NCBI GenBank assembly: GCA_040404065.1
Contig: JBBAJM010000001.1
Length of the DNA: 64,000 bases
Source: Fontibacterium sp040404065
Lineage (GTDB): Bacteria > Pseudomonadota > Alphaproteobacteria > Pelagibacterales > Pelagibacteraceae
Reading direction: 5' to 3' (one strand)
In this document: positions 34,748 to 44,105 of the stretch, in pieces
Numbering within the stretch: the stretch's first letter is position 1
How the letters are laid out: each line of letters begins with the position of its first letter
The notes under the pieces: generated by a model
Database searches by the model: none
What the model saw: only the letters and a program-made list of their open reading frames with translations
What the model was told of the DNA's origin: nothing
Translations under genes and position numbers: made by a program

Positions 34748-37700
34748 TTAGTTAGTTAATTCAATATTCAAACCTAAAGATCTAATCTCTTTAATTAAAA
34801 CATTGAATGACTCCGGAACTCCTGATTCAAAATCATCATCACCTTTAACAATAGTTTCATAAACTTTTGTTCTTCCTGCAACATCATCTGATTTAATTGT
34901 TAACATCTCTTGCAAGGTATAAGCAGCACCATAAGCTTCTAATGCCCAGACTTCCATTTCTCCAAATCTTTGACCACCAAATTGAGCTTTTCCACCTAAT
35001 GGCTGTTGAGTAACTAAACTGTATGGACCAGTAGAACGAGCATGGATTTTGTCGTCAACCATGTGAGCTAATTTTAACATATAAATAATTCCAACTGTAA
35101 CTTGACGATCTATTTTTTCACCTGTTCTACCGTCATATAAATCTGTTTGACCAGATTCTGGTAATCCGCAGAATTTTAACATTTCTGTAACATCGTTAAC
35201 ACTTGCTCCATCAAAAACTGGAGTTGCAATAGGAACTCCACTTGATAAATTGTGACTCAATTCAGTAAGCTCAGAATCAGATAAATTTTTAATCTCATCT
35301 GCTATTTCGCCTTTGTAAATTTTTCTTAAATAACTTTTTAGCTCTTCTTTTCTAGAAGAATTTTTTTGAACATCCTCAATTAATTTTTTAATTTTTTCGC
35401 CCATTTCAGAGCAGGCCCATCCTAAATGAGTTTCAAGAATTTGACCTACGTTCATACGACTTGGGACGCCAAGTGGATTTAAAACAATATCAACAGGTCT
35501 TCCATCTTTCATGTAAGGCATGTCTTCTGCAGGAACAATTCGACTAATAACTCCCTTATTACCATGTCTGCCTGCCATTTTATCTCCAGCCTGAACTTTT
35601 CTTTTCATGGCAACGAAAACTTTTACCATTTTCATTACACCTGGTAACAAGTCATCACCTTTTTGAATTTTATCAACCTGGTCTTCAAATCTAGTTTGAA
35701 TATCTTTTTTAGCTTTAACAAACTGTTCTTTTAAAATTACTAAATTTGATTGAACTTTTTTGTCCTCAACAAATAATTTGAACAATTCATTAGCTGTTAA
35801 TTCAGATAAATTATCTTCTGATAAAACTGTGCCTTTTTTTAAAGATTTAAAATCTTCTTCAAGTTTAGCAGAAGATAGTGTGCTTTTTACTCTGGCTTTG
35901 ATGTTAGATTCTAATATTTCTTCCTCTGCATTTTTGTCATTTTGAACAGATTCAATCTCAGCTCTCTCGATAGAAATTGCTCTCTCATCTTTTTCAATTC
36001 CATGTCTATTAAATACTCTAACTTCAACAACAACTCCGTTCGTTCCTGAAGGCATTTTTAAGGAAGTATCTCTTACATCAATTGCTTTTTCACCAAAAAT
36101 TGCTCTTAATAATTTTTCTTCTGCGTTAACAGGGGAATCTCCTTTTGGAGTAACTTTTCCAACTAATATATCTCCTGGTTTAACTTCAGCTCCAACATAA
36201 ACAACTCCAGATTCATCTAAATTAATTAAATTTTCTTCTGCAGTGCTTGGAATATCTCGCGTGATTTCTTCAGGTCCAAGTTTTGTGTCTCTCGCCATAA
36301 CGCTATATTCTTCGATGTGAATAGAAGTGAAAACATCATCTGTTACGCATCTTTCAGAAATTAATATCGAGTCCTCAAAGTTGTAACCACGCCAAGGCAT
36401 AAATGCGACCATTACGTTTTTGCCTAAAGCTAACTCACCAAACTGAGTTGAAGGACCGTCTGCAATCACGTCCCCTTTTCTAATTTTGTCTCCCACTATA
36501 ACTAGGGGTCTTTGATTTATACATGTGTTTTGATTTGATCTTTGAAACTTACTTAAATTATAAATATCGACTCCAGATTTGGTAAGATCTTTTTCAGTTG
36601 TTACACGAACAACAATTCTTTTTCCGTCAATTTTATCAACAATTCCGTCTCGTTTTGCAACTAAAGTTGCTCCTGAATCTATAGCAACATCTTTTTCTAT
36701 GCCTGTTCCAACTAATGGAGATTCATTTTTAATCAATGGAACAGCTTGCCTCATCATGTTCGATCCCATCAAAGCTCTGTTTGCATCATCATTTTCTAAA
36801 AATGGAATTAAAGCTGCCGCAACTGAAACAACTTGTTTTGGTGAAACGTCCATAAAATCAACGTTCTCAGGCTTGGCCAATTCAAATCCTAAAGATTTTC
36901 TGCAAGATACTAAATCGTCAACAAATGTATTATCTTTACTTAACGGAGAGTTAGCTTGAGCAATTGTGTATTTGCCTTCTTCCATTGCAGACAAATAATG
37001 AATTTCTTTTGTTACTTTTCCACTAACAACTTTTCTATAAGGACTTTCAATAAATCCATATTTATTAATTCTTGAATAAGTTGCTAGACTGTTAATTAAA
37101 CCAATATTTGGTCCTTCTGGCGTTTCTATAGGACATATTCTTCCATAATGAGTTGGGTGAACGTCACGAACTTCAAACCCTGCTCTTTCTCTATTTAATC
37201 CGCCAGGCCCAAGAGCTGAAACTCTTCTTTTATGAGTTATTTCTGCAAGGGGATTTGTTTGATCCATAAATTGAGATAATGGAGAAGTTCCAAAAAATTC
37301 TTTAAGACAAGCAGCAATTGGTTTTGCATTAATTAAATCTTGTGGCATCACGGAATCAATTTCAACTGAGGCCATTTTTTCTTTAATGGCTCTTTCCATT
37401 CTTATTAGTCCAATTCTAAATTGATTTTCTACCAACTCTCCAACTGATCTAAGTCTACGATTTCCAAGGTGATCAATATCATCTACTTCGCCTTTTCCAT
37501 CTTTAAGATTCAGCATGTGTCTTACGATTTCAATAATATCTTCTTTTCTAAGAACTGTTAATTTTGGATCACAATCAAGATCCATTCTTGCATTCATTTT
37601 TACTCTACCTGTTTCTGAAAGATCATATCTTGTGTGATTAAAGAATAGATTTCCGAATAAATTTTTAGCAGTCTCAATTGTTGGTGGCTCGCCTGGTCTT

Positions 37701-38830
37701 AAAACTCTATAAATATCCATGCTAGCTTCATCTTGATTAAGATTTTTGTCTATAGTTAAAGTATTTCTTAAAAATGGACCTCTATTAACACCATCAATAT
37801 CAAGTAAATAAAGACTTTTTACTTTAAGATCTGTAAGTTTTGTAATTAAGTCGTTAGTAATTTCATCTCCAGATTCAGCAATAACCTCACCTGTTTTTTC
37901 ATTAATAATATCGTTTGCTAGATATTTCCCAAATAAATCGGCTGTTTTAACTAAATAATTATTAAGTCCCTCTTTCTTTAATTTTAACGCCATCGGATAA
38001 AGAACTTTTGTATCTTTTTTAATGACAACTTTTTTAGTTTCAGCATTAATTAAATCGTTTCTTAATTTGTAATTTTTGAAATTTTCTGGGGTAAATTTTG
38101 TTTTCCAATCATCTTCTGACGTTAAATCGTATCTAATATTTTCGTAAAAAAGACTTAAAATATCATCTCTGTTAAAGCCAAGAGCCATTAATAATGTGGT
38201 TACGGGTAATTTTCTTTTTCTATCAATTCTAAAATTTAAAATATCTTTGGTATCATATTCAAAATCTAACCAAGATCCTCTGTAAGGAATAACTCTACAG
38301 CTAAATAATAATTTTCCACTTGCATGTGTTTTTCCTTTGTCGTGATCGAAGAATACTCCTGGACTTCTATGCATTTGATTTACACAGACTCTTTCAATTC
38401 CATTTATAACAAATGTTCCTCTTGGAGTCATAAGAGGAATATCACTCATGTAAACTTCTTGTTCTTTAGCTGATAAAACTTGTTTTGTTTGTTTTTCTTC
38501 GTTGATGTCGTAAGCAACTAATCTAAGTGTGGTTTTTAATGCAGCAGAATACGTTAAACCACGTTGATGGCACTCTCCAACTGTATATTTTGGTTTTTCA
38601 AATCGATATGAAATATATTCAATAGTTGCTAATCCAGAAAATTCTTCTATTGGAAAAATATCTTTGAATACTTTTGTAATTCCAGAATTAGTTTTATTTT
38701 CTATATTTGCTTCTAAGAAATTTTTATAAGAATTAACTTGAACTTCAATTAAATCGGGAATGTTAAGTATATTTTCTAATTTGCCGAAACTTTTTCTAAC
38801 TTTTTTTTTATCTGTAAAAGATAATAACAT
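34748..38830 (-). CDS. rpoB: RNA polymerase beta subunit
   Basis: 1360-residue beta subunit. The rifampicin pocket is wild type by inspection: SQFMDQTNPLAEITHKRR then VSALGPGGLNRERAGFEVRD, with Asp, His and Ser at the common resistance positions. The C-terminal GGKAQFGGQRFGEMEVWALEAYGA block is conserved. The hairpin-bearing 50-bp gap from rplL is the usual place of transcript processing or attenuation in the rplJL-rpoBC operon. Confidence 0.98.
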   Translation of the reverse strand: MLLSFTDKKKVRKSFGKLENILNIPDLIEVQVNSYKNFLEANIENKTNSGITKVFKDIFPIEEFSGLATIEYISYRFEKPKYTVGECHQRGLTYSAALKTTLRLVAYDINEEKQTKQVLSAKEQEVYMSDIPLMTPRGTFVINGIERVCVNQMHRSPGVFFDHDKGKTHASGKLLFSCRVIPYRGSWLDFEYDTKDILNFRIDRKRKLPVTTLLMALGFNRDDILSLFYENIRYDLTSEDDWKTKFTPENFKNYKLRNDLINAETKKVVIKKDTKVLYPMALKLKKEGLNNYLVKTADLFGKYLANDIINEKTGEVIAESGDEITNDLITKLTDLKVKSLYLLDIDGVNRGPFLRNTLTIDKNLNQDEASMDIYRVLRPGEPPTIETAKNLFGNLFFNHTRYDLSETGRVKMNARMDLDCDPKLTVLRKEDIIEIVRHMLNLKDGKGEVDDIDHLGNRRLRSVGELVENQFRIGLIRMERAIKEKMASVEIDSVMPQDLINAKPIAACLKEFFGTSPLSQFMDQTNPLAEITHKRRVSALGPGGLNRERAGFEVRDVHPTHYGRICPIETPEGPNIGLINSLATYSRINKYGFIESPYRKVVSGKVTKEIHYLSAMEEGKYTIAQANSPLSKDNTFVDDLVSCRKSLGFELAKPENVDFMDVSPKQVVSVAAALIPFLENDDANRALMGSNMMRQAVPLIKNESPLVGTGIEKDVAIDSGATLVAKRDGIVDKIDGKRIVVRVTTEKDLTKSGVDIYNLSKFQRSNQNTCINQRPLVIVGDKIRKGDVIADGPSTQFGELALGKNVMVAFMPWRGYNFEDSILISERCVTDDVFTSIHIEEYSVMARDTKLGPEEITRDIPSTAEENLINLDESGVVYVGAEVKPGDILVGKVTPKGDSPVNAEEKLLRAIFGEKAIDVRDTSLKMPSGTNGVVVEVRVFNRHGIEKDERAISIERAEIESVQNDKNAEEEILESNIKARVKSTLSSAKLEEDFKSLKKGTVLSEDNLSELTANELFKLFVEDKKVQSNLVILKEQFVKAKKDIQTRFEDQVDKIQKGDDLLPGVMKMVKVFVAMKRKVQAGDKMAGRHGNKGVISRIVPAEDMPYMKDGRPVDIVLNPLGVPSRMNVGQILETHLGWACSEMGEKIKKLIEDVQKNSSRKEELKSYLRKIYKGEIADEIKNLSDSELTELSHNLSSGVPIATPVFDGASVNDVTEMLKFCGLPESGQTDLYDGRTGEKIDRQVTVGIIYMLKLAHMVDDKIHARSTGPYSLVTQQPLGGKAQFGGQRFGEMEVWALEAYGAAYTLQEMLTIKSDDVAGRTKVYETIVKGDDDFESGVPESFNVLIKEIRSLGLNIELTN

Positions 38831-38840
38831 AGTTTATTAC

Positions 38841-38860
38841 CCGAATATTTTATTATCCGG
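38841..38860 (-). other. Hairpin between rplL and rpoB
   Basis: The minus-strand transcript contains CCGGATA (38854-38860) and TATTCGG (38841-38847), which pair over 7 bp including one G-U, with a 6-nt loop. No U-run follows. Position matches the E. coli rplL-rpoB attenuator/RNase III region, but the sequence does not let me choose between these roles. Confidence 0.4.
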
Positions 38861-38880
38861 TTCTAAAAAAAATTTTAAAT

Positions 38881-39249
38881 TTACTTAAGTTCTACTTTTG
38901 CACCAACTGCTTCAAATTTCTTCTTAACATCGTCAGCATCTTTTTTGCTAACACCAGCTTTAAGTTGTTTAGGTGCGCCTTCAACCAAATCTTTAGCTTC
39001 TTTTAAACCCAAACCAGTAAACGCTCGTACTTCTTTAATAACTCCAATTTTATTATCACCCGATGACACAAGGTTAATTATAAAGTCATTTTTTTCTTCA
39101 GCCGGCGCTCCTGCCGCTGCCGGAGCTGCTGCTGCAACTGGTGCTGCTGCTGACACTCCCCATTTTTCTTCTAAAGTTTTTGAAAGTTCTGCTGCTTCAA
39201 CTACAGTCAGTTTCGATAACTCTTCTACAATTTTATTTAAGTCTGGCAT
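38881..39249 (-). CDS. rplL: Ribosomal protein L7/L12
   Basis: 122-residue stalk protein present in multiple copies per ribosome. N-terminal dimerisation helices (KIVEELSKLTVVEAAELSK), an Ala-rich flexible hinge (APVAAAAPAAAGAPAEEK), and the factor-binding C-terminal domain with IGVIKEVRAFTGLGLKEAKDLVEG. Normal length and order after rplJ. Confidence 0.98.
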   Translation of the reverse strand: MPDLNKIVEELSKLTVVEAAELSKTLEEKWGVSAAAPVAAAAPAAAGAPAEEKNDFIINLVSSGDNKIGVIKEVRAFTGLGLKEAKDLVEGAPKQLKAGVSKKDADDVKKKFEAVGAKVELK

Positions 39250-39268
39250 TTTGAATATCCTAGTGGGT

Positions 39269-39778
39269 TTAATTTTTTAAATTTTTAGCGTGCATCAAAT
39301 TAACTATTTTTGAGCTTGGTGCAAGCAAAATACTAATAATTTTTTGCGCTGGAGCAGCTAAAATACCTACAATTTTAGCTCTTGCTTCATTTAAAGTAGG
39401 TAAAGTCGCAATATGAGCAACATCTGATGGTTCTAAAAGCTTTTCGTCCATCAAACCACCAAGAATTTTTAATTTTTCATTGCCTTTAGAAAACGTGACT
39501 AAGGTCTTAGCAAGAGTAATGGGGTCTTTTGAACATGCAATAGCCGTTGGTCCTTTAAAAAACTTCTCTAACTTCTCAGCTTTAGATCCTTTAAGTGCAA
39601 TTTTTGTAATTCTATTTTTAGTAATTTTTAAAAAAGCTCCACTCTCTCTCATTTTGGCACGAAGACTTTCTAAATCTTTAACCGTGATGCCCTCGTAATG
39701 ATAAACTAGAATTCCTTCATTAGCGGCAATCACAGATTTTAAATCATTTACGTATGTATTTTTTTGTTCTCTATTCAT
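39269..39778 (-). CDS. rplJ: Ribosomal protein L10
   Basis: 169-residue L10, the base of the L7/L12 stalk. The N-terminal rRNA-binding part has GILVYHYEGITVKDLESLR and the KITKNRITKIALKG block; the C-terminal helix binds L7/L12 dimers. One-base overlap with rplA. Confidence 0.97.
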   Translation of the reverse strand: MNREQKNTYVNDLKSVIAANEGILVYHYEGITVKDLESLRAKMRESGAFLKITKNRITKIALKGSKAEKLEKFFKGPTAIACSKDPITLAKTLVTFSKGNEKLKILGGLMDEKLLEPSDVAHIATLPTLNEARAKIVGILAAPAQKIISILLAPSSKIVNLMHAKNLKN

Positions 39779-40470
39779 TATATACCTGAAAGCTGAAGTT
39801 TAACTGATGGACCCATAGTAGTTGATAAATAGATTGAGTTTATAAAATTACCTTTAATGCCAACTGGTTTTTCTTTTGAAATAATCTCATAAACACTTTT
39901 GAAATTTTCAGACAGTTCTTTGTAAGAAAATTTAACTTTACCAATTGATAAACCTAGATTTCCATCTTTATCACATTTAATTTCGACTCTTCCTTTTTTA
40001 ATTGCCTCTACTGTAGATTTAATATCTTTTGCAACTGTTCCTAATTTTGGATTTGGCATTAATCCTTTTGGTCCTAATACTTTTCCTAATTTTCCAACTT
40101 TAGCCATCATGTCTGGAGTTGAAACTAATACATCGAAATTTATTTTTCCTGAGTTAATTTCATTAATTAAATCATCCGATCCAGATATTTCTGCTCCTGA
40201 AGATTTCGCTTCATCTATTTTGTCATTAGCACAAATAACCGCAACTTTTATCTTTCTTCCATTTCCATTTGGTAAATCAACTACTGTTCTTAAATTTTGA
40301 TCTGTTTTAGCTTTGTCAATATTTAAAAAAAAAATTGCCTCCACTGATTCAGTAAATTTTGTATTTGATTTTGTTTTTAATAATTTAATCGCTTCAGGTA
40401 ATGTTAGTTCTTTTGTTTTGTCGTGACCCTTAACTAAAGCGCTAAATCTTTTTGAATGTTTTTTTGCCAT
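39778..40470 (-). CDS. rplA: Ribosomal protein L1
   Basis: 230-residue L1 of the E-site stalk; in E. coli also the repressor of the L11 operon. MPNPKLGTVAKDI in the sequence GKVLGPKGLMPNPKLGT is diagnostic, as is the C-terminal SIYLSTTMGPSVKL. Overlaps rplK by one base. Confidence 0.98.
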   Translation of the reverse strand: MAKKHSKRFSALVKGHDKTKELTLPEAIKLLKTKSNTKFTESVEAIFFLNIDKAKTDQNLRTVVDLPNGNGRKIKVAVICANDKIDEAKSSGAEISGSDDLINEINSGKINFDVLVSTPDMMAKVGKLGKVLGPKGLMPNPKLGTVAKDIKSTVEAIKKGRVEIKCDKDGNLGLSIGKVKFSYKELSENFKSVYEIISKEKPVGIKGNFINSIYLSTTMGPSVKLQLSGI

Positions 40471-40895
40471 TAATCTTTTACCTCAACTCCCATCGACCTA
40501 GCTGAACCAGCTATAATTTTAATAGCTTGTTCAATGTCAAAAGCATTTAAATCTTTCATTTTAATTTCAGCAATTTTTTTTAACTGAGCTTTAGTAATGG
40601 AGCCCGCAGAAACTCTGCCTGGTTCTTTTGAGCCGCTTTTGAGTTTAATAGCTTCTTTAATTAAGAAAGATGCTGGAGGTGTCTTAATTATAAAATCAAA
40701 TTTTTTATCTTTATATATTGTAATAACAACTGGAACTGGTTGTCCCATTAATAACTTAGTTTTATCGTTAAATGATTTACAAAACTCCATTATATTCACT
40801 CCTCTTTGTCCTAAAGCAGGTCCTACAGGAGGAGCAGGATTGGCTTGACCGCCTTTAATTTGCAATTTTAAAATTCCTGAAATTTCTTTAGCCAT
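40470..40895 (-). CDS. rplK: Ribosomal protein L11
   Basis: 141-residue L11 of the GTPase-associated centre, required for RelA-type stringent signalling. GGQANPAPPVGPALGQRGVNIMEFC and the C-terminal AGSARSMGVEV are canonical; the proline-rich linker is intact. Confidence 0.98.
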   Translation of the reverse strand: MAKEISGILKLQIKGGQANPAPPVGPALGQRGVNIMEFCKSFNDKTKLLMGQPVPVVITIYKDKKFDFIIKTPPASFLIKEAIKLKSGSKEPGRVSAGSITKAQLKKIAEIKMKDLNAFDIEQAIKIIAGSARSMGVEVKD

Positions 40896-40897
40896 AC

Positions 40898-41425
40898 TTA
40901 AATCTTTTCTACCTGCCCGTATTCTAACTCTACAGGTGTGGGCCTACCAAATATCGAAACGGAAACCTTTAGTCTAGACTTTTCTTCATCAACTCCCTCT
41001 ACAAGGCCACTAAATGAAGCAAAAGGTCCGTCACATACTCTAACTTGTTCGCCAATATCAAAACTTATTGTAGTTGAAGGTTTAAGAGCTCCATCCTCGA
41101 TCTTGCCCATAATCTTTGCGACTTCAGCATCGGAGATTGGAGTGGGCTTGCCTGGAACACCTAAAAATCCTGTAATTCTTTTTATAGATTTAATTAAATG
41201 ATAAACTTGATCATTCATATCTAGTTTAGCTAAAAAATATCCTGGAAAGTATTTTTTCTCAGAAGTAGTTCTTTTGCCTTTTTTTACTTCTGTAACTTCG
41301 TGTGTTGGAACTAATGTTTCTTCAAAATGATGTGATAAACCTTCTTTTTCAAGTTTTTCAGGAATAAGACCGGCTACTTTTTTTTCTGCTCCTGAATGAG
41401 CCTGAATTATGTACCATTTCATCAT
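40898..41425 (-). CDS. nusG: Transcription elongation/antitermination factor NusG
   Basis: 175-residue NusG, coupling RNA polymerase to the ribosome and Rho. N-terminal NGN domain KWYIIQAHSGAEKKVA with YFPGYFLAKLDMNDQVYHLI; C-terminal KOW domain FDIGEQVRVCDGPFASFSGLVEGVD. The start codon is doubled (MM); 41422 is equally possible. It lies 3 bp behind secE. Confidence 0.97.
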   Translation of the reverse strand: MMKWYIIQAHSGAEKKVAGLIPEKLEKEGLSHHFEETLVPTHEVTEVKKGKRTTSEKKYFPGYFLAKLDMNDQVYHLIKSIKRITGFLGVPGKPTPISDAEVAKIMGKIEDGALKPSTTISFDIGEQVRVCDGPFASFSGLVEGVDEEKSRLKVSVSIFGRPTPVELEYGQVEKI

Positions 41426-41428
41426 AAA

Positions 41429-41614
41429 TTAAATACCTAATAAGAATGTTAAACCTAATTTAAAAATTTGATCTAATAACAAGAAAAAAAGGGCAGCTAC
41501 TACTGACATAAAAAAAACTGTTAATGCCCCAATAGTAGTTTCTTTTCTTGTTGGCCAAGTTATTTTCAAAGCCTCCTGCTTAACAGATCTTAAAAATTGA
41601 ATAGGATTAAACAT
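41429..41614 (-). CDS. secE: Protein translocase subunit SecE
   Basis: 61-residue single-helix SecE: FLRSVKQEALKITWPTRKET is the conserved amphipathic segment, followed by one transmembrane helix (FFMSVVAALFFLLLDQIF). The start codon is only 13 nt after the encoded CCA of tRNA-Trp, so after tRNA 3' processing the message has almost no leader. Confidence 0.96.
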   Translation of the reverse strand: MFNPIQFLRSVKQEALKITWPTRKETTIGALTVFFMSVVAALFFLLLDQIFKLGLTFLLGI

Positions 41615-41627
41615 ATTTAATAATCTG

Positions 41628-41703
41628 TGGCAGGAGTGGAGGGACTTGAACCCGCAACCTCCGGTTTTGGAGACCGGCGCTCTACCAATTGAGCTACACT
41701 CCT
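41628..41703 (-). tRNA. tRNA-Trp (CCA anticodon)
   Basis: 76-nt cloverleaf including an encoded CCA end (41628-41630). Acceptor AGGAGTG pairs with CACTCCT; the anticodon stem CCGGT/ACCGG holds the loop CTCCAAA, anticodon CCA; the T-arm contains GGTTCAAGTCC. It is located between tuf and secE, a conserved position in many bacteria. Confidence 0.98.
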
Positions 41704-41708
41704 AAGAT

Positions 41709-42896
41709 TTATTCTATAATCTTAGTAACTACTCCAGCTCCTACGGTTCTGCCTCCTTCTCTAATCGCGAATTTCAAATTATTGTCCATCGCAATTGGAG
41801 TAATTAAGGTAACAGTCATTTTTGCATCATCACCAGGCATAATCATTTCAACACCAGCTGGTAATAAAACTTCTCCTGTAACGTCTGTAGTTCTAAAATA
41901 GAACTGAGGACGATATTTAGTAAAGAATGGAGTATGTCTTCCACCCTCTTCTTTTTTCAGAATGTAAGCTTGAGCTTCAAATTTAGTATGAGGTTTAATT
42001 GATCCTGGCTTAGCCAAAACCTGTCCTCTTTCTACTTGATCACGTTCAATACCTCTTAAAAGAATACCAACGTTATCACCCGCTTCACCTGTATCTAAAA
42101 GTTTTCTAAACATTTCAACACCTGTACAAACGCTTTTTTGTGTAGCTTTAATTCCGATGATTTCCATCTCTTCACCAGTTTTAATTACACCCGCTTCAAT
42201 TCTACCAGTAACAACTGTTCCTCGACCAGAAATTGAAAACACATCTTCAATCGGCATTAAGAAAGGTTTATCTTTTGGTCTGTTCGGTTGTGGAATAAAT
42301 GTGTCAACAGCTTCCATTAACGCAAGAATTGGTTTCTCTCCAAGTTCAACATCACCTTCGAGTGCTTTTAATGCAGATCCTTTAATGATTGGAGTTTTGT
42401 CTCCTGGGTAACCATAAGAAGTTAGAAGTTCTCTGATTTCCATTTCAACAAGATCTAAAAGTTCTTTGTCGTTAACAGTGTCCACTTTATTTAAAAAAAC
42501 AACTAGAGCCGGAACTCCAACTTGTCTTGCTAAAAGAATATGTTCTCTTGTTTGTGGCATTGGGCCATCAGCTGCATTCACAACTAAGATAGCTCCGTCC
42601 ATCTGCGCGGCACCTGTGATCATGTTTTTAACATAGTCAGCGTGTCCTGGACAGTCAACGTGTGCATAGTGACGCTTTGCTGTTTCGTACTCAACATGAG
42701 CTGTAGAAATAGTAATACCCCTTGCTTTTTCTTCAGGTGTTTTATCAATCTGATCATAAGCAACAAATTTAGCTCCACCAGTTTTTGAAAGAACTTTTGT
42801 GATCGCGGCTGTTAAAGTTGTTTTACCATGATCGACGTGACCAATAGTACCAATGTTACAATGTGGTTTCGTTCTTTGAAATTTTTCCTTAGACAT
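41709..42896 (-). CDS. tuf: Elongation factor Tu
   Basis: 395-residue EF-Tu delivering aminoacyl-tRNA to the ribosome. G1 GHVDHGKTTLTAAIT, switch II DCPGHADYVKNMITGAAQMDGAILVV, NKVD, and domain II/III blocks such as FRTTDVTGEVLLPAGVEM. It is the only tuf in the window, placed with tRNAs (tufB-like) instead of after fusA. Begins 41 nt after tRNA-Gly. Confidence 0.99.
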   Translation of the reverse strand: MSKEKFQRTKPHCNIGTIGHVDHGKTTLTAAITKVLSKTGGAKFVAYDQIDKTPEEKARGITISTAHVEYETAKRHYAHVDCPGHADYVKNMITGAAQMDGAILVVNAADGPMPQTREHILLARQVGVPALVVFLNKVDTVNDKELLDLVEMEIRELLTSYGYPGDKTPIIKGSALKALEGDVELGEKPILALMEAVDTFIPQPNRPKDKPFLMPIEDVFSISGRGTVVTGRIEAGVIKTGEEMEIIGIKATQKSVCTGVEMFRKLLDTGEAGDNVGILLRGIERDQVERGQVLAKPGSIKPHTKFEAQAYILKKEEGGRHTPFFTKYRPQFYFRTTDVTGEVLLPAGVEMIMPGDDAKMTVTLITPIAMDNNLKFAIREGGRTVGAGVVTKIIE

Positions 42897-42937
42897 TTAC
42901 TTTTTCTACACCTCTCAGTTTATTATTAATTTTAATC

Positions 42938-43011
42938 TGGAGCGGGTGAAGAGAATCGAACTCTCACAACCAGCTTGGAAGGCTGGAGTTCTACCATTGA
43001 ACTACACCCGC
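42938..43011 (-). tRNA. tRNA-Gly (TCC anticodon)
   Basis: 74 nt with encoded CCA (42938-42940). Acceptor GCGGGTG/CACCCGC; anticodon stem CCAGC/GCTGG with loop CTTCCAA, anticodon TCC; T-arm GAGTTCGATTCTC. Lies between tRNA-Tyr and tuf. Confidence 0.98.
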
Positions 43012-43075
43012 GTAACCAAACCTTACTCCTAATTTTATTTTGTTGCCAACAATTCTTTTTTCTAACACTCCCTCT

Positions 43076-43161
43076 TGGTGGAGGGGGAAGGATTCGAACC
43101 TTCGTAGGCCGGAGCCAACGGTTTTACAGACCGTCACCTTTAACCACTCGGTCACCCCTCC
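43076..43161 (-). tRNA. tRNA-Tyr (GTA anticodon)
   Basis: 86-nt class II tRNA with a long variable arm and encoded CCA (43076-43078). Acceptor GGAGGGG/CCCCTCC, anticodon stem ACGGT/ACCGT with loop CTGTAAA, anticodon GTA. First gene of the tuf-secE-nusG-rplKAJL-rpoBC transcript. Confidence 0.98.
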
Positions 43162-43283
43162 AATTTTTCACAAAACGACGGAGGTTTTGCTTTGAGTGGC
43201 TTTCAAGTGTTCTAAAAAAGAAAAATTTTACAACACAACTTCACAATCACACTATTGCAATTTAGAAGCTTAAAATTAGGCGG

Positions 43284-43312
43284 AATATAATTAGTGAGCC
43301 ATATTAATGCAA
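43284..43312 (-). promoter_or_regulatory. Promoter of tRNA-Tyr-tRNA-Gly-tuf-secE-nusG-rpl-rpo
   Basis: Minus-strand TTGCAT (43307-43312) and TATATT (43284-43289) with a 17-nt spacer, followed by the GC-rich discriminator CCGCC. The remaining 43162-43283 leader shows no gene that I can support; it is unstructured by eye apart from short local pairs. Confidence 0.55.
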
Positions 43313-43355
43313 TACATTTTTAACTCAAATTGAGGTAGTTATAATCAATAAATCA

Positions 43356-44105
43356 ATGAAAACTGGCTCATTTTGGATAGGTGGCAAACATGCAGTTTTA
43401 TCTGCCATCAAAAACCCTAAAAGAAAAATAAATAAGCTTATTGTTACTCAAGATAATGAGAAAGATTTTAATGCCAAAAATTTTAATAAAAAAATTTCAA
43501 TCGAAATTAAAGACAAAAAAGAGATAGATAAAATTTTTATTAGTGAGAATGTAGTTCATCAGGGGGTTGCTGCTGAAATAGAAAGCATTCCAGTAATTGA
43601 GTTAAAAGAATATCTAAAAAAAAAAAACAGTTCACGAAACACTTTAGTGATACTTGACGATATTACTGATCAAAGAAACATAGGATCTATTATAAGATCA
43701 TGCAGTGCATTCAATATTGATGCAGTTATTCTTTTAGAAAAAAATTATAACTCCAAAAACAAAATGATGTACAAGAGTGCTAGCGGAGCAATGGAATTAA
43801 TAGATGTTATTCCAATATCAAATATTACCAATGCATTAGAGCTTCTTAAAAAAAATAATTATTGGATTTATGGTTTAGATGGTTATGCAAAAGAAAATAT
43901 TGAAGATCAAAAATGGACAAGCCATAATGCTTTTGTTTTTGGATCCGAAGGCGAAGGATTAAGAAGATTAGTAAAAGAAAATTGCGATCATCTTATAAAA
44001 ATTCAAATTAATAAAGACATAGAAAGCTTAAATGTGTCTAACGCTGTTTCTGTTACATTAGGTCTTTTTAGATATCTAGAGAAAAAAATTAAAATCCAAA
44101 ACTAG
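43356..44105 (+). CDS. rlmB: RlmB/TrmH-family rRNA 2'-O-methyltransferase
   Basis: 249-residue SPOUT methyltransferase. The N-terminal substrate-binding domain has WIGGKHAVLSAIKNP and the catalytic SPOUT domain has LDDITDQRNIGSIIRSC, FGSEGEGLRRLV and SLNVSNAVSVTLG, the knotted SAM site. The GKHAV start motif favours RlmB, which methylates a 23S rRNA guanosine, over tRNA-specific TrmH. A TATAAT box at 43340-43345 lies 10 bp before the start. Its last 17 bases overlap the convergent marC. Confidence 0.9.
   Translation: MKTGSFWIGGKHAVLSAIKNPKRKINKLIVTQDNEKDFNAKNFNKKISIEIKDKKEIDKIFISENVVHQGVAAEIESIPVIELKEYLKKKNSSRNTLVILDDITDQRNIGSIIRSCSAFNIDAVILLEKNYNSKNKMMYKSASGAMELIDVIPISNITNALELLKKNNYWIYGLDGYAKENIEDQKWTSHNAFVFGSEGEGLRRLVKENCDHLIKIQINKDIESLNVSNAVSVTLGLFRYLEKKIKIQN

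Noticed and set aside
42975..43265. 96-codon plus-strand frame
   Set aside because: It runs antisense through tRNA-Gly and tRNA-Tyr, a common false gene; the GGGGRIRTFVGRS-like text comes from the tRNA complement.
43162..43355. Possible small RNA in the tRNA-Tyr/rlmB gap
   Set aside because: Apart from the promoter there is no stable stem or terminator; the region is adequately explained as divergent upstream sequence.
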